A DNA stretch of 64,000 bases from Bacteroidales bacterium (GCA_021738535.1 JAIPBU010000017.1:1-64000), one strand, 5' to 3'. Positions 15,318 to 24,797 are shown, counted from the stretch's first letter. The notes: generated by a model not told the origin, from the letters alone. Numbers and translations: made by a program.

Positions 15318-15827
15318 ATGAAAAATTCTGCAATTCTTATTCTGATGATTATTTCAGTTTTAGCTGTGTCCTGCGGAGGATCTCCTTCTAATGACAAAGA
15401 AGATAAAAATAATGAACCTGCGCCTGAAAAAATTATTCTTGACAGCAAAGAGGCCATGATGTCAAAACTTGACGGGTATAATATCACTATTCCCGGGGAA
15501 ATGGTATTCAGATCAGTTGATAAACAGGTGTATCTGGATAAAGATTTTGAAGAAAAGGATACTTATCTTATCTACTTTGACACTAAGGAAGGAGAGGAAG
15601 TAAAAAAAGAAGAACTGCTGAACTGGTTTAATTCTCAGATAGATAATCTGAAAAACAAAGGATGGACAGTAAAGACAAATGAAAAAGACAAGGAAATGAT
15701 TGGTGGTGGAACAACCAACCAGGTTGTATTAGTTAAAGATAGTGAAAATTGCACCCTGGACATAAGACTGGGATTCAATGATGAGCGTTCTTCCCTGAGC
15801 ATCCATCCGAAGTACGAAACAGAGTAA
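15318..15827 (+). CDS. Hypothetical lipoprotein
   Basis: 169 residues with a clear lipoprotein signal (MKNSAILILMIISVLAVSCGG, Cys at the lipobox), an acidic linker (DKEDKNNEPAPE), and a small mixed alpha/beta domain. That domain has LDGYNITIPGEMVFRSVDKQ, LLNWFNSQIDNLKNKGWTVK and LGFNDERSSLSIHPKYE. The segment FNSQIDNLKNKGW followed by short strands is seen in many small Bacteroidota lipoproteins, but I do not recognise a named family. It lies 16 bases before the Crp-like regulator, perhaps on the same transcript. Confidence 0.7.
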   Translation: MKNSAILILMIISVLAVSCGGSPSNDKEDKNNEPAPEKIILDSKEAMMSKLDGYNITIPGEMVFRSVDKQVYLDKDFEEKDTYLIYFDTKEGEEVKKEELLNWFNSQIDNLKNKGWTVKTNEKDKEMIGGGTTNQVVLVKDSENCTLDIRLGFNDERSSLSIHPKYETE

Positions 15828-15843
15828 TCAAGCAAAGGCCCGG

Positions 15844-16428
15844 ATGCAACACTACGAGATTTTTTCAGACCTTCTCAGTAAAGAAGATGTTCTGTCAGAG
15901 CAGGAGATAGAAATAATCAGCTCTTCTTTCAGAGTTGATTATATATCAAAAAACCAGTTTTTTTCAGAAGCAGGCCAAAGGTGTAAAAGGGTTGGTTTCT
16001 TAAACAGCGGTATATTATGCAGCTATATTTACAATACTGATGGATACGCAGTGGTAAAACATTTCCTGGAACCGCATCAGTATTTTACAGACCTGGAAAG
16101 TTATGAGAAAAACAGGGAAGCCAGGCTTAACATTATGGCTGTAACTGATTCTGTAATACTGAGTATTGACAAGCAGGAAAACAATAAGCTCCAAAACCAG
16201 ATACCAAAATGGGAATATGTCCAGGGCCTTTTTGCTTCCCGGGCTTTGAATAACATGATCCAGATGCAAAACTTCCTGCATTTTGGTTCAGCGGCAGATA
16301 AGTACCGGCATTTTGTTGAAAACCACCCTAACCTTGCCAGGCATGTTCCCCTTAAATACATTGCTTCATACCTTGGCATAACCCAAAGTTCATTAAGCAG
16401 GCTAAGAAGAGAAAATACCGGGAAATAA
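15844..16428 (+). CDS. Crp/Fnr-type transcriptional regulator
   Basis: 194 residues. The N-terminal cyclic-nucleotide-binding-like barrel runs through KNQFFSEAGQRCKRVGFLNSGIL and HFLEPHQYFTDLESYEKN. The C-terminal helix-turn-helix is VPLKYIASYLGITQSSLSRLRRE. The PRELARRAQLS-type cAMP phosphate-binding box is not present, so the effector is unknown. This layout is common in Bacteroidota regulators that sit beside small redox or efflux genes. The downstream gene is an EFR1-type flavodoxin/ferredoxin about 95 bases away, a plausible target. Confidence 0.85.
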   Translation: MQHYEIFSDLLSKEDVLSEQEIEIISSSFRVDYISKNQFFSEAGQRCKRVGFLNSGILCSYIYNTDGYAVVKHFLEPHQYFTDLESYEKNREARLNIMAVTDSVILSIDKQENNKLQNQIPKWEYVQGLFASRALNNMIQMQNFLHFGSAADKYRHFVENHPNLARHVPLKYIASYLGITQSSLSRLRRENTGK

Positions 16429-16522
16429 AAATTGTTTCAACGTATTTGATTATTTGCCATAGGACAAATTATTCCTGGTAAACAGACCATAATTTTGCTT
16501 TAAATAAATTAAACAAAAGATT

Positions 16523-17323
16523 ATGGAAACAACAATTTATTACTTCTCAGCCACAGGTAATTCGCTCGACTTTGCAAAGAAACTGGCAAGCCAGCTTAAA
16601 ACCAAAAACCTCCAGGCTATCCCGGAGATTATTGAAAATGACACAATCCAATGTAATTCGGATCGCATAGGGATAATCTTCCCGGTATATGCATGGGGTC
16701 TTCCACGTATAGTAAATGATTTCATTGAAAAACTACGGTTCCGGGCTAACCCATACATTTTTGCAATTGCCGGCTGTGTAGGCATTCCCGGTAAAACCCT
16801 TAAGGTCATTCAAAATATTTTACAAAAAAATTACGCGGACCTGGATGCTGGCTTTGTAATAAAAACACCCTGCTCCAGTTTAGCGAAAAAGAATATACTG
16901 GATGACATTATCATTAGCCTTGACAGGAAAAAGAAGCACTTAAAAACAGGGGATGAACGACTCGGTGAGATTGTTTCAGTTATAAATAAATCAAATGCAC
17001 ATAAACCCGAGACCAGTTCTGCCCTGGCAAATTATTTCGGATCAATTTTCCATGAACATGCTACTGACTTTTTCAGGAAAGCCTCCCTGGATTTCGAAGT
17101 AAGTGATAAATGTACAGGTTGTGGTACCTGTGTGAGAGTATGCCCGAAGGCTAATATCATCCTGGATGGCAACACTCCAAAATTCTCTGACAATTGTGAA
17201 TTCTGCCATGCCTGCATTCAGTGGTGCCCGGAATTTGCAATCACCCATCCTAATTTCACACCCGGGAAAGAGCAATACAGAAACCCCAATGTAAGGGTGA
17301 AAGACCTGGTAGTAAATGCCTGA
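16523..17323 (+). CDS. EFR1-type flavodoxin-ferredoxin fusion protein
   Basis: 266 residues. The N-terminal flavodoxin-like domain has an FMN phosphate loop FSATGNSLDFAKKLA and IIFPVYAWGLPRIVNDFIEKL. The C-terminal domain holds two 4Fe-4S clusters: CTGCGTCVRVCP and CEFCHACIQWCP. This is the EFR1 ferrodoxin pattern, an electron-transfer protein of anaerobes and facultative anaerobes. A -7-like TAATTTTG lies at 16490-16497, without a matching TTTG box at the usual distance. The gene converges on the guanylate-kinase-like gene; the short gap contains the palindrome CCCGGCCGGG (17352-17361), perhaps a shared terminator. Confidence 0.88.
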   Translation: METTIYYFSATGNSLDFAKKLASQLKTKNLQAIPEIIENDTIQCNSDRIGIIFPVYAWGLPRIVNDFIEKLRFRANPYIFAIAGCVGIPGKTLKVIQNILQKNYADLDAGFVIKTPCSSLAKKNILDDIIISLDRKKKHLKTGDERLGEIVSVINKSNAHKPETSSALANYFGSIFHEHATDFFRKASLDFEVSDKCTGCGTCVRVCPKANIILDGNTPKFSDNCEFCHACIQWCPEFAITHPNFTPGKEQYRNPNVRVKDLVVNA

Positions 17324-17365
17324 GACCAATAAAAGAATTATCTTTCAGTTACCCGGCCGGGATTT

Positions 17366-18133
17366 TCATGAATCATAGAGATGAAGAAGATCCCGGTCCC
17401 ATTCCTCAACGCCGGTCGCCTCATCTCCCCTGAGCAGTGAAACAAATGCCTCAAGGGCCTTTCGCGCATCGCCCAGCGGGTAATAAAATGCATCCCAGTT
17501 TTCGCTGTCCTCGCCGTCATGATTCGGTATTACATGCCCGAACTTCCAGGCATTCTGCAATTCGCCATAAGCACTCGATGCCCTTTTCTCGATATTCTCC
17601 AGGTCCGGCAGCGAAATCTCACCCTTCTGGCACCTGGTACGTCGCAGCAGTTTCCGTCGCATCACATCGGTAAGCAGGTCCTGCAGCGAAACAGACGCTT
17701 CTCCTGATTTAAGAAAAAGAATTTCGTTTTGGGATAAAGGAGACATAAACATACTGAGCTTCTGCACGTGATCAAGCGCAGGATTATCAAGGAGTACTTC
17801 CCCCACGAAGGGATTACCTTCAAACAGGACATCCCCGCGTTCCAGAGAGCCAGACAGTTCCTGCAAATCGAGTGCCTGCAGATCGCCGCGAACATCCATA
17901 ACAATAAAGCCGTCCTTATCCCGCAATGCTTCAATATCTTCCCGGGAACGAAAATAGTAATCCACCCCCTCAGTCTCACCCGGACGGGCTGACCGACTGT
18001 TATATAAAACCAGGGGCTGAAGCGTTTTATCCAACTCAGGGTATAATCGCGCCAGCGCCTTTGCCAGGGGCGATTTCCCCACACATGAAGGCCCTGAAAA
18101 AATAACAAGCTTCCCGTCTTTCTTTTCTGCCAT
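17366..18133 (-). CDS. Guanylate-kinase-like protein
   Basis: 255 residues with a P-loop near the N-terminus (IFSGPSCVGKSPLAKAL) and a GMP-binding-like segment NSRSARPGETEGVDYYF, as in guanylate kinases, which are usually 190-210 residues. The middle (SLERGDVLFEGNPFVGEVLL) and the long C-terminal part, RASSAYGELQNAWKFGHVI to FVSLLRGDEATGVEE, are not typical of Gmk. The base composition is a little richer in G/C than its neighbours. It is more likely a specialised member of the guanylate-kinase superfamily than the essential Gmk. It is monocistronic on the minus strand. Confidence 0.75.
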   Translation of the reverse strand: MAEKKDGKLVIFSGPSCVGKSPLAKALARLYPELDKTLQPLVLYNSRSARPGETEGVDYYFRSREDIEALRDKDGFIVMDVRGDLQALDLQELSGSLERGDVLFEGNPFVGEVLLDNPALDHVQKLSMFMSPLSQNEILFLKSGEASVSLQDLLTDVMRRKLLRRTRCQKGEISLPDLENIEKRASSAYGELQNAWKFGHVIPNHDGEDSENWDAFYYPLGDARKALEAFVSLLRGDEATGVEEWDRDLLHLYDS

Positions 18134-18320
18134 GCTCTATTCCTTATTCACCGTGCCACTCTGTGATCCACTGTGTTCACCGTGGTTTAATGTTTTTTCA
18201 TTATAAATTCTGATAAACCGTACATTATGATACAGCAACCTGATATGCAGTTGTAAAACTACAACAAGCACATCTTAAATTCAAAAATTATTCATCCAAT
18301 TAATATTGAATTACTTGTAT

Positions 18321-18338
18321 AATGAATATTTATTCATT
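18321..18338. promoter_or_regulatory. Palindromic operator before the TetR gene
   Basis: AATGAATA-TT-TATTCATT is a perfect 8-2-8 palindrome ending 12 bases before the ATG of the TetR-family gene. Size, symmetry and position are those of an autoregulatory TetR operator. A direct repeat, TTAATATTG, lies on both sides of it. Confidence 0.6.
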
Positions 18339-18349
18339 AATATTGCAGT

Positions 18350-18925
18350 ATGAGAAGCAAGGACTATAGCAAGATAGACCTGGTATTCAGGGCCGGCCTT
18401 AAACTGATTGTTAAAGAAGGCATTGCAGGACTAACCATGTCTAAACTGGCAAAGCAGGCCGGTATAGCAACCGGTACATTATATATCTATTTTAAGAGCA
18501 AGGAGGAGCTTCTGAATAAACTATATGATAAGCTCCAGGCAGAATCAAAGCAACGATTTATGAAAGGCTATGATCCGGATGAACCCTTCAGGACCGGGCT
18601 GAAAAGAGTATGGCTGAATTATCTGAAACACCGTATTGAGCGCTACGAAGAAAGTGTTTTCCTTGAGCAATACTACCGTTCGCCCTTTATCACAGCCGAA
18701 CAAAAACAAATTGCCGAATCAATGAAACAACCCGTAAAAGAGCTTATTCAGCGTGGCAAAGACGAAAAGCTGGTAAAGAAGGATTTTGATAACGAGATGC
18801 TTTTCCTGGCCCTCCTCGGCTTCATCCGCGAACTGGCCGATGAACACGTAACAAATGTTTACATACTAAACGAGGAAAACACAGAAAAAGCATTCCGGCT
18901 GGCATGGGATACAATTAAAATCTAA
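18350..18925 (+). CDS. TetR/AcrR-family transcriptional regulator
   Basis: 191 residues. The N-terminal helix-turn-helix is typical: GLKLIVKEGIAGLTMSKLAKQ, AGIATGTLYIYFKSKEELLNKLY. The C-terminal ligand-binding half contains LEQYYRSPFITAEQ and a final LAWDTIKI helix. TetR proteins repress efflux or metabolic genes and release DNA on binding a small ligand; no efflux pump is encoded next to it. It probably represses its own gene through the palindrome just upstream and perhaps the small membrane gene that follows. Confidence 0.9.
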   Translation: MRSKDYSKIDLVFRAGLKLIVKEGIAGLTMSKLAKQAGIATGTLYIYFKSKEELLNKLYDKLQAESKQRFMKGYDPDEPFRTGLKRVWLNYLKHRIERYEESVFLEQYYRSPFITAEQKQIAESMKQPVKELIQRGKDEKLVKKDFDNEMLFLALLGFIRELADEHVTNVYILNEENTEKAFRLAWDTIKI

Positions 18926-19002
18926 ATTTTTTTACCATTCCCCTGTTCAGGTCAAAAGGTAGAAAAGACGGCTGGGCTTTCTCAAAGAAAAAGCCTGGTG
19001 AT

Positions 19003-19371
19003 ATGCTTGCCTACACTGATCCTAAATGGAACTTTTTATACACAACCTGGAACATTGCATTTGTATATGCTGAAAACCCGGGATATGCTGCCAGCTCATT
19101 ATGCATATTGCTGGCTGCTGAATTATACCCCTATCTTAAGAACCGTCCTGAGCTCTATGTCCAGGCACGAGCCTATACTCTTGCGGTTCATATACTGATA
19201 AGGGCCACTTATGATATTTTCACTCCCATAATGGATTCATCGGCCTTTGCCAGCGAAAAGGTTGTTTACTACTGGGGTCTCATAAATTTTGTACTGCACG
19301 TACCATACCTCTTCTGGTATTTTACAAAACGCAGGAAAGAATTCAGGGCTGTTGATGCTGACAACGATTAA
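19003..19371 (+). CDS. Small hypothetical membrane protein
   Basis: 122 residues with two to three hydrophobic segments (NPGYAASSLCILLAAELYP; YTLAVHILIRATYDIF; YYWGLINFVLHVPYLFWYF) and a charged tail. The open frame continues upstream to 18919 without an ATG. In that upstream part RKDGWAFSKKKPGD looks protein-like, so the true start could be a non-ATG codon or the gene could be truncated at its 5' end. I do not recognise the family. It lies 77 bases after the TetR gene and may be co-transcribed. Confidence 0.5.
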   Translation: MLAYTDPKWNFLYTTWNIAFVYAENPGYAASSLCILLAAELYPYLKNRPELYVQARAYTLAVHILIRATYDIFTPIMDSSAFASEKVVYYWGLINFVLHVPYLFWYFTKRRKEFRAVDADND

Positions 19372-19538
19372 GCAAATCAGCACCCCGGTAAAAATTGCTG
19401 ATAAAAAGTGTAAAAAAAGCTTTTCATTCTCTCAGGAAAAGGAATTCTTTCCGTTTATGTGTAGCACATTCCGGTGTTGTTTCACTATTTTACAGTCCCG
19501 GATATGCACAAATATTCACTAAAAGGACCTGAGTCAGA

Positions 19539-20438
19539 ATGTACAAACACACAAGAAATGTTTTTAAGGCAAACAATATTATCATGCCGGTATTTATTGT
19601 TTGCCTTATATTTTCGTCATGCACCAGGAACAACCAGGTAAAGCCACTGAAACCATTAAGCATTGCGACGGGTAACTGGGAACCCTACGTGGGCGAAGAT
19701 CTTGAAAATGACGGACCGGTTGCCCAGATGATCTCTGCTGTATTGATTGAGCTTGGTTACCTGCCGGTATTCAATTACTATGAATGGGGTTTTATTGACA
19801 CCCATCTTGAAACCGGATACACGGGTTTCCCGGGTTTCACTCCCGGCAATTACACTGAAGTACCGGGTGCGGAAGAAGGATTTAAGATGCTTGCTGAGGG
19901 TAAAATAGATTTCCTCCTGGAAGCAAAAAGTGCCGGGAGGGCCCTGGTGATGAGCGAACAGGTACCTGCAGATGCATCTAAATTCACATATCTCGGGAAA
20001 GCCTCATCACCCGGCGAAAAAGATGATACTACTTTTGTAAAGAACTTATCATTTCGCATAAAATTCAGCCCAAAAGTGTCTGATGAATTTATAGGCAGCA
20101 TCAACGATGCTATCAGTACATGCACCTCAACGGAATACTACAGGAGTCTGATAGCCAGGGTGAACAGTCCGGCCACCAGCCTTACGGAAGCCTACCTTAA
20201 CAACCCCGGGCAGTCGCCCGTGTATGCTTTTTCTGATCCCGGAAATAAGGATCCGGATTATGTATTACCTCCCAATACAAGGGTGGTAGTAATACAATGG
20301 AACAGGATCTTTACACGAAAGATCGGGCAAAATATAGGCATCCCTTCACAGCTGAGAAGCCGTGTAAAAATACTCAACGGTCCCCTGGAAGGTAAGGTAG
20401 TATGGGTTGAAAATGATCAAATATTAATCTCAAAATAA
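19539..20438 (+). CDS. Solute-binding-protein-like lipoprotein
   Basis: 299 residues with a lipobox signal (CLIFSSCTRNN). The body resembles the family-3 periplasmic binding fold: LSIATGNWEPYVGEDLENDG, MISAVLIELGYLPVFNYYEWG, AEEGFKMLAEGKIDFLLEAK, and a C-lobe FSPKVSDEFIGSINDAISTC. A C-terminal stretch from VLPPNTRVVVIQWNRIF to GPLEGKVVWVENDQIL looks like an SH3/KOW-type beta domain. No transporter permease is nearby, so it may sense rather than transport. The next gene starts 10 bases on, which suggests one operon with the frameshifted membrane protein. Confidence 0.7.
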   Translation: MYKHTRNVFKANNIIMPVFIVCLIFSSCTRNNQVKPLKPLSIATGNWEPYVGEDLENDGPVAQMISAVLIELGYLPVFNYYEWGFIDTHLETGYTGFPGFTPGNYTEVPGAEEGFKMLAEGKIDFLLEAKSAGRALVMSEQVPADASKFTYLGKASSPGEKDDTTFVKNLSFRIKFSPKVSDEFIGSINDAISTCTSTEYYRSLIARVNSPATSLTEAYLNNPGQSPVYAFSDPGNKDPDYVLPPNTRVVVIQWNRIFTRKIGQNIGIPSQLRSRVKILNGPLEGKVVWVENDQILISK

Positions 20439-20448
20439 CATATCCGGA

Positions 20449-21647
20449 ATGATACTGCATCTAATGACACCCTTCAGGACTCACCTGAAGATGTATGACG
20501 AAGAAATAAACTACAATCCTGAAAATTATGATATGTTCTGGGAATCCGTGGAAAGCAGGATAAAACACAGGGATTACGGGTTCAGGAAAATCTCTTTAAA
20601 GCATTCATCAAAAAACATCAATTCTTCCAGAAGCCGCTTCAGGTCGGTCGGTGACAATTCACTCCTGCGCCCGCTGGAAGTTATCAGCCTTGCAGTTGAT
20701 AAGGATGAAACGGATAAAATATTACGGCGCCACTCTTCGAGTTTGAAAATGCAAAAACCGCCGGCATTGTTACCCGCGGCAGCAGTCCGGATAATTATGA
20801 TATCAGGGTTAACTGGGTAACAAGGTCCTTACTTATTGAGCCGGGCGACAAGAAAAACCTGCCTGAAATAATTGATCACTGGCTCAAAGACATCGGCGAC
20901 AAAAGCCTTGTTGAAGAAGTGAAGAATGACCCCGGTTCATGCGCCTACAGGTGGCTGAATTACCTGTTCAGGGAATCCTCATACACCCGCAGCTATCATG
21001 AAGACGGTTCAATTGATTATGAAAAATCCTTTAATGATGTCTGGGAAGCAATGATAATATCCCAGTATTATTACTGTGCTTTCGAGGCTCTTAACGATTC
21101 ATTGCATGCCACCCTGGCCGAAGCTTTTATTAACCATAAAAACAGGCAGATAAAAAACAAGCAGAGCCTCAGGAGACTCAACAGGAAGCTGGAGAGGGAC
21201 ACCATAGATGCTCATGAAACTATAATAGAGTACCAGAATAATTTTGCTTACTACAACAGGAATGTTGCAGGCCATATAAAGGAAATTATGCAACTATGGG
21301 ATTTCGAAACATCAATACTGAACCAGGTAAAGGACAAGATTGAACTATGTGAACAGAGGATGGAGTTATTGCACCAGAAAGCATCCGCCAAATCTTCTCT
21401 CTACACTGATCTCCTGCTCCTCAGCATTGCTTTCATTTCAATCATTGCTTTTATGTTCCAGGTTATTGAGTACGGCAGGAATATATCGCATGATGCAGAG
21501 CTGGCAGTATATGAAAGCAATTCCCTTAATCTTGTGAATGTATTATCCGAACGATCAACTGATTTCGCAATTTCTTTGAGCCTTGGTTTAATAATTATTA
21601 TTTTCATCGTTTACTACCTTTTCCGCAAGATACAGGTGCTGGACTAG
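20449..21647 (+). pseudogene. Unknown membrane protein gene with one frameshift
   Basis: Two frames together give one protein of about 400 residues. The first runs from 20449 to about 20715 and ends usefully at VDKDETDK. The second continues from about 20716 as NITAPLFEFENAKTAGIVTR and runs to 21647. The switch lies in an A run (about 20714-20718); one extra A would join the frames. The C-terminal part has a coiled region with CEQRMELLHQ and two hydrophobic helices (LLLLSIAFISIIAFMF; ISLSLGLIIIIFIVYYLF), so it is membrane-anchored. I do not recognise the family. Assembly error, a recent mutation and programmed slippage cannot be told apart. Confidence 0.7.
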
Positions 21648-21737
21648 CTAATTATTAACTAAGTATTTTATATCTTTAGCATTCAGGGGCAGACATATTA
21701 AGCGTCTTCAATAAATAGTCACAAAACATTCTCAGAA

Positions 21738-22592
21738 ATGGAAACAATAAAGAATTTCCTGGAATTTGAAATATTCAGTGTCGGGAAATATTCATTCACT
21801 GCAGGTAAAGTAGCAACGGCAATAATCATTGTACTGTTAACGCTGCTGATTTTAAGAATAATTAAAAAGACACTTTTCAGGAAAACAATACGCAGCAGGA
21901 TTGAGCAGGGCAATCTTTTTTCATTCTACCAGATCATTAAATATGTACTATGGATAATTTCCATAATGCTAATACTGGAGACCCTGGGTATAAAATTAAA
22001 TGTTATCCTTGCTGGGTCTGCAGCACTGCTGATTGGTGTGGGCTTAGGCCTTCAAAACACCTTCAACAATTTCGTTTCAGGTATAATTCTGCTCTTTGAA
22101 GGGTCTATCAAGGTAGGCAATATCCTTGAGATTGACGGTGATGTTGTAAAGATGGAAAGGATAGGTATGAGAACCTCATCGGCAAAAAACAGGGATGACA
22201 TAATTCTTATTATCCCTAATTCACTTATAACTGCCAACAAGGTAATCAACTGGAGCCACCAGTCCGAAAAAACGCGTTTTAAGATTAAAGTGGGCGTGGC
22301 CTATGGCAGCGATGTGGACCTTGTACTGAAGGTTTTAAGAGAAAGTGCCCTGGAGCATCCTGAGATCAGAGACAAGGATTCAGTAAATGCAAGGTTTATT
22401 GATTTCGGCAACTCATCACTTGATTTTGAGCTATTGTTTTACAGCAGCAATATTTTCAGGATAGAAAACCTTAAATCAGAGATCAGGAAAGTAATAAACA
22501 GGAAATTCATAGAGAACAAAATTACCATCCCCTTCCCGCAGGTTGACCTGCATTTTAAATCGGATGACACCGGGTATTTTAAAAAAGGATAA
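21738..22592 (+). CDS. Mechanosensitive channel, MscS family
   Basis: 284 residues. Three N-terminal membrane helices end in the pore helix ILAGSAALLIGVGLGLQNTF, rich in Gly and Ala as in MscS TM3. The beta domain (GSIKVGNILEIDGDVVKMER, IPNSLITANKVINW) and the C-terminal alpha/beta domain (FKIKVGVAYGSDVDLVLKVL) follow. The protein opens under membrane tension and lets solutes out during osmotic downshock. It lies in the inner membrane. A -7-like TATCTTTA (21671-21678) lies upstream. The function is well supported; no close link to its neighbours is evident. Confidence 0.93.
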   Translation: METIKNFLEFEIFSVGKYSFTAGKVATAIIIVLLTLLILRIIKKTLFRKTIRSRIEQGNLFSFYQIIKYVLWIISIMLILETLGIKLNVILAGSAALLIGVGLGLQNTFNNFVSGIILLFEGSIKVGNILEIDGDVVKMERIGMRTSSAKNRDDIILIIPNSLITANKVINWSHQSEKTRFKIKVGVAYGSDVDLVLKVLRESALEHPEIRDKDSVNARFIDFGNSSLDFELLFYSSNIFRIENLKSEIRKVINRKFIENKITIPFPQVDLHFKSDDTGYFKKG

Positions 22593-22596
22593 GAAC

Positions 22597-22670
22597 AAAT
22601 ACACCAATCAACCAATACACAAATCAACCAATACACAAATCAACCAATACACCAATACACCAATCAACAT
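22597..22670. repeat. Short imperfect tandem repeat (AATCAACCAATACACAA)
   Basis: A low-complexity stretch of units near 17 bases (AATCAACCAATACACAA and shorter ACCAATAC forms), starting five bases after the MscS stop codon. It contains no T-rich tail and no hairpin. It is probably slippage-born filler. Confidence 0.8.
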
Positions 22671-22735
22671 CTTCAGGCGCTTATTTTTATTTATTGACTA
22701 AAACCCATATATTTATGCTTTAAGTCAATCGTCGA

Positions 22736-22763
22736 ACCTGAAACCTGAAACCTGAAACCTGAA
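22736..22763. repeat. Heptamer tandem repeat ACCTGAA x4
   Basis: Four perfect copies of ACCTGAA end 18 bases before the likely start of the LytS-like kinase gene. Part of the repeat is open in the kinase frame after a stop at 22746, so it sits in the leader and could alter spacing to the start. Confidence 0.85.
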
Positions 22764-22781
22764 ACAGCCATATCGTACAGG

Positions 22782-24797
22782 TTGCTGATTACCCTGGTAA
22801 TTGCATCATTCATTTGCGTGTTTTTGATTGACCCCGGCTACAGGAATATCATTAACCAAGACCAAAAAATATCTGTATCAGAAGAAAAATCAAACTATTA
22901 CCATGATATCGATTCCGACGGTTTTACGGAAAGAATGATGTGCTACCGACCATCCTCAAACACCTCCTCGGTAATTGTATACTCACATACCGGCGGAATT
23001 ATTAACCAGCATAACTTCAGGGGTATTTTCGTTGAAAAAACCGATTTGTTTTTTACCGATTACGATTCTGACGGGCTAAAAGAGATGTGCCTCTTCACAC
23101 ACTGCGCCGACTCTCTCTTTATTAATGTTTTTGAACCTGCTGCAGAATATGAGAACCATGACATAACAACTTTTGTCGATATTGCAGAACTGCAGGACGG
23201 TGAAGCCAAATACAGGATATCCGGAGGACCGGAGGAGGATGTTAACGGTGACGGCATAAATGAGATATACTTTGTTGTATCTGCCGGTTTTAGAATACAA
23301 CCCAGGAATGTTTATTATTTTGATATTCACGGCAATGAAATAAGGAAATCCCCCCGCAGCGGATCCGGCATTAGTTATGAACTGAATGCAGATGATATAG
23401 ATGGTGACACTTTCATTGAACTTTGGGGACCTGTATCTGCCCCGGGCAATATAAAAACCAATAACATTCAATATACAGACCAAAAAGCCTGGCTCATGGT
23501 TTTCAATCACCTCCTTAACTTTGAATTTGACCCTGTTCCTTTTGCCGAACACCCGGCTACAATTTTTCCCCGGCTTATTAAAACAGGCACGAGTAAAAAA
23601 CTGGTCGTGAAACTTCATTACAAGGGAACGTCCGAAAGTTGCTGCGACAGGTTGATGGTTTACAGTCACACAGGTGAAAAAATAAATGACAAACAAGCTT
23701 CGGAGCTGGGTATCAATAGTGCAGATAACATTTTTATAATTGGCACAAACATTCTTCTCCACAGTATTGATGAAGGGATATTACTGAAACTTGACACCAA
23801 TCTGACCAGGCTGGCTTCTTACTCATCTGAACTGCTGAAAGGCAATATTTACGGTCCATTTGATCTCGACAAAAACGGTAAGACTGAGTTTATATCATAT
23901 ACGGATTATTCACTACATTTTATTGACAGTCGCGGAAGACGCACAGCCTCGACAATCCTCACTAATTCAGGATACTTAACAGCAGACCCGGTGATTATGA
24001 ATAATTACAAGGGATTTTCCGGCATATACCTTGAAGCATCTGAAAACAATTACCTGCTGACCATCGAAAGCAGAAATAAATGGCTTATATACTCAATTAA
24101 GGCAATTATTTCATTTCTGCTTGTATACATCCTTGTTTTTCTGATACAGTACATCCAGGTAAGGCAGGAAAGGAAAAAACAGTTAACAGAAAAGACACTG
24201 CGCGAATATCAGCTCATTGCAATAAAGAAACAAGTGAACCCTCATTTTATTTTTAATGCCCTTACATCTATCTCGGCAATGAACTTTAAAAACAGGAGGG
24301 AAGAGGCAGACAACTACCTTGTGAAATTTTCTCATCTGATGCGGGAGGTGGTTGAATCATCCGACAAGAACATTGTCAGCCTGGAGGACGAATTAACGTT
24401 TATTAAAAAATACCTTGAGGTTGAAAGCATCAGGATAGGTCCGTCCCTGAAATACAATATTGACATCCCGGCTGAATTTAAAAATATAAAGGTGCCGTCT
24501 ATGTCGTTTCACATCTTCACTGAGAATGCAATCAAGCACGGCTTTGCTTCGAAAAAGGGTGAAAAGAAACTCGATATACGGGCATATCAGCAAGACGGTT
24601 TGCTGAATATAGAAATAAAGGATAACGGGTCAGGGTACCAAAGCGGGTCCACTGAGAACAAATCAACAGGAAAAGGACTGGGTGTGGTTGAGCAAATGTT
24701 CAATTCTTACCGTAAGCTGACTGGAAAAAGAATAAATTATTCCATATCATCAGGAAAGAATGAAGGAACGTTAATAGAGATAAAAATTTCACTATGA
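22782..24797 (+). CDS. LytS/YehU-type sensor histidine kinase with periplasmic repeat domain
   Basis: 671 residues, starting with TTG at 22782 (no ATG fits; the frame closes at 22746). There is an N-terminal membrane anchor, then a large outer domain with FG-GAP/VCBS-like, calcium-loop-like motifs (DIDSDGFTERM, DYDSDGLKEM, DVNGDGINEI, DLDKNGKTEF). A second membrane helix follows (AIISFLLVYILVFLIQY). The kinase core is His_kinase: KKQVNPHFIFNALTSISAMN with the phospho-His, then the ATP-binding FTENAIKHGF and DNGSGY. Its last four bases overlap the response regulator start. The outer propeller probably binds a polysaccharide or protein. Confidence 0.88.
   Translation: MLITLVIASFICVFLIDPGYRNIINQDQKISVSEEKSNYYHDIDSDGFTERMMCYRPSSNTSSVIVYSHTGGIINQHNFRGIFVEKTDLFFTDYDSDGLKEMCLFTHCADSLFINVFEPAAEYENHDITTFVDIAELQDGEAKYRISGGPEEDVNGDGINEIYFVVSAGFRIQPRNVYYFDIHGNEIRKSPRSGSGISYELNADDIDGDTFIELWGPVSAPGNIKTNNIQYTDQKAWLMVFNHLLNFEFDPVPFAEHPATIFPRLIKTGTSKKLVVKLHYKGTSESCCDRLMVYSHTGEKINDKQASELGINSADNIFIIGTNILLHSIDEGILLKLDTNLTRLASYSSELLKGNIYGPFDLDKNGKTEFISYTDYSLHFIDSRGRRTASTILTNSGYLTADPVIMNNYKGFSGIYLEASENNYLLTIESRNKWLIYSIKAIISFLLVYILVFLIQYIQVRQERKKQLTEKTLREYQLIAIKKQVNPHFIFNALTSISAMNFKNRREEADNYLVKFSHLMREVVESSDKNIVSLEDELTFIKKYLEVESIRIGPSLKYNIDIPAEFKNIKVPSMSFHIFTENAIKHGFASKKGEKKLDIRAYQQDGLLNIEIKDNGSGYQSGSTENKSTGKGLGVVEQMFNSYRKLTGKRINYSISSGKNEGTLIEIKISL

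Noticed and set aside
16440-16500. Full promoter before the EFR1 gene
   Set aside because: TAATTTTG is present but TTTG boxes lie 33 or more bases upstream, outside the usual 19-21 spacing.
17352-17361. CCCGGCCGGG as a firm terminator between converging genes
   Set aside because: It is a loop-free palindrome without a T run; kept only as a remark.
22597-22763. CRISPR-like array in the short repeats
   Set aside because: Units are 7 or 17 bases, with no spacers and no cas genes.
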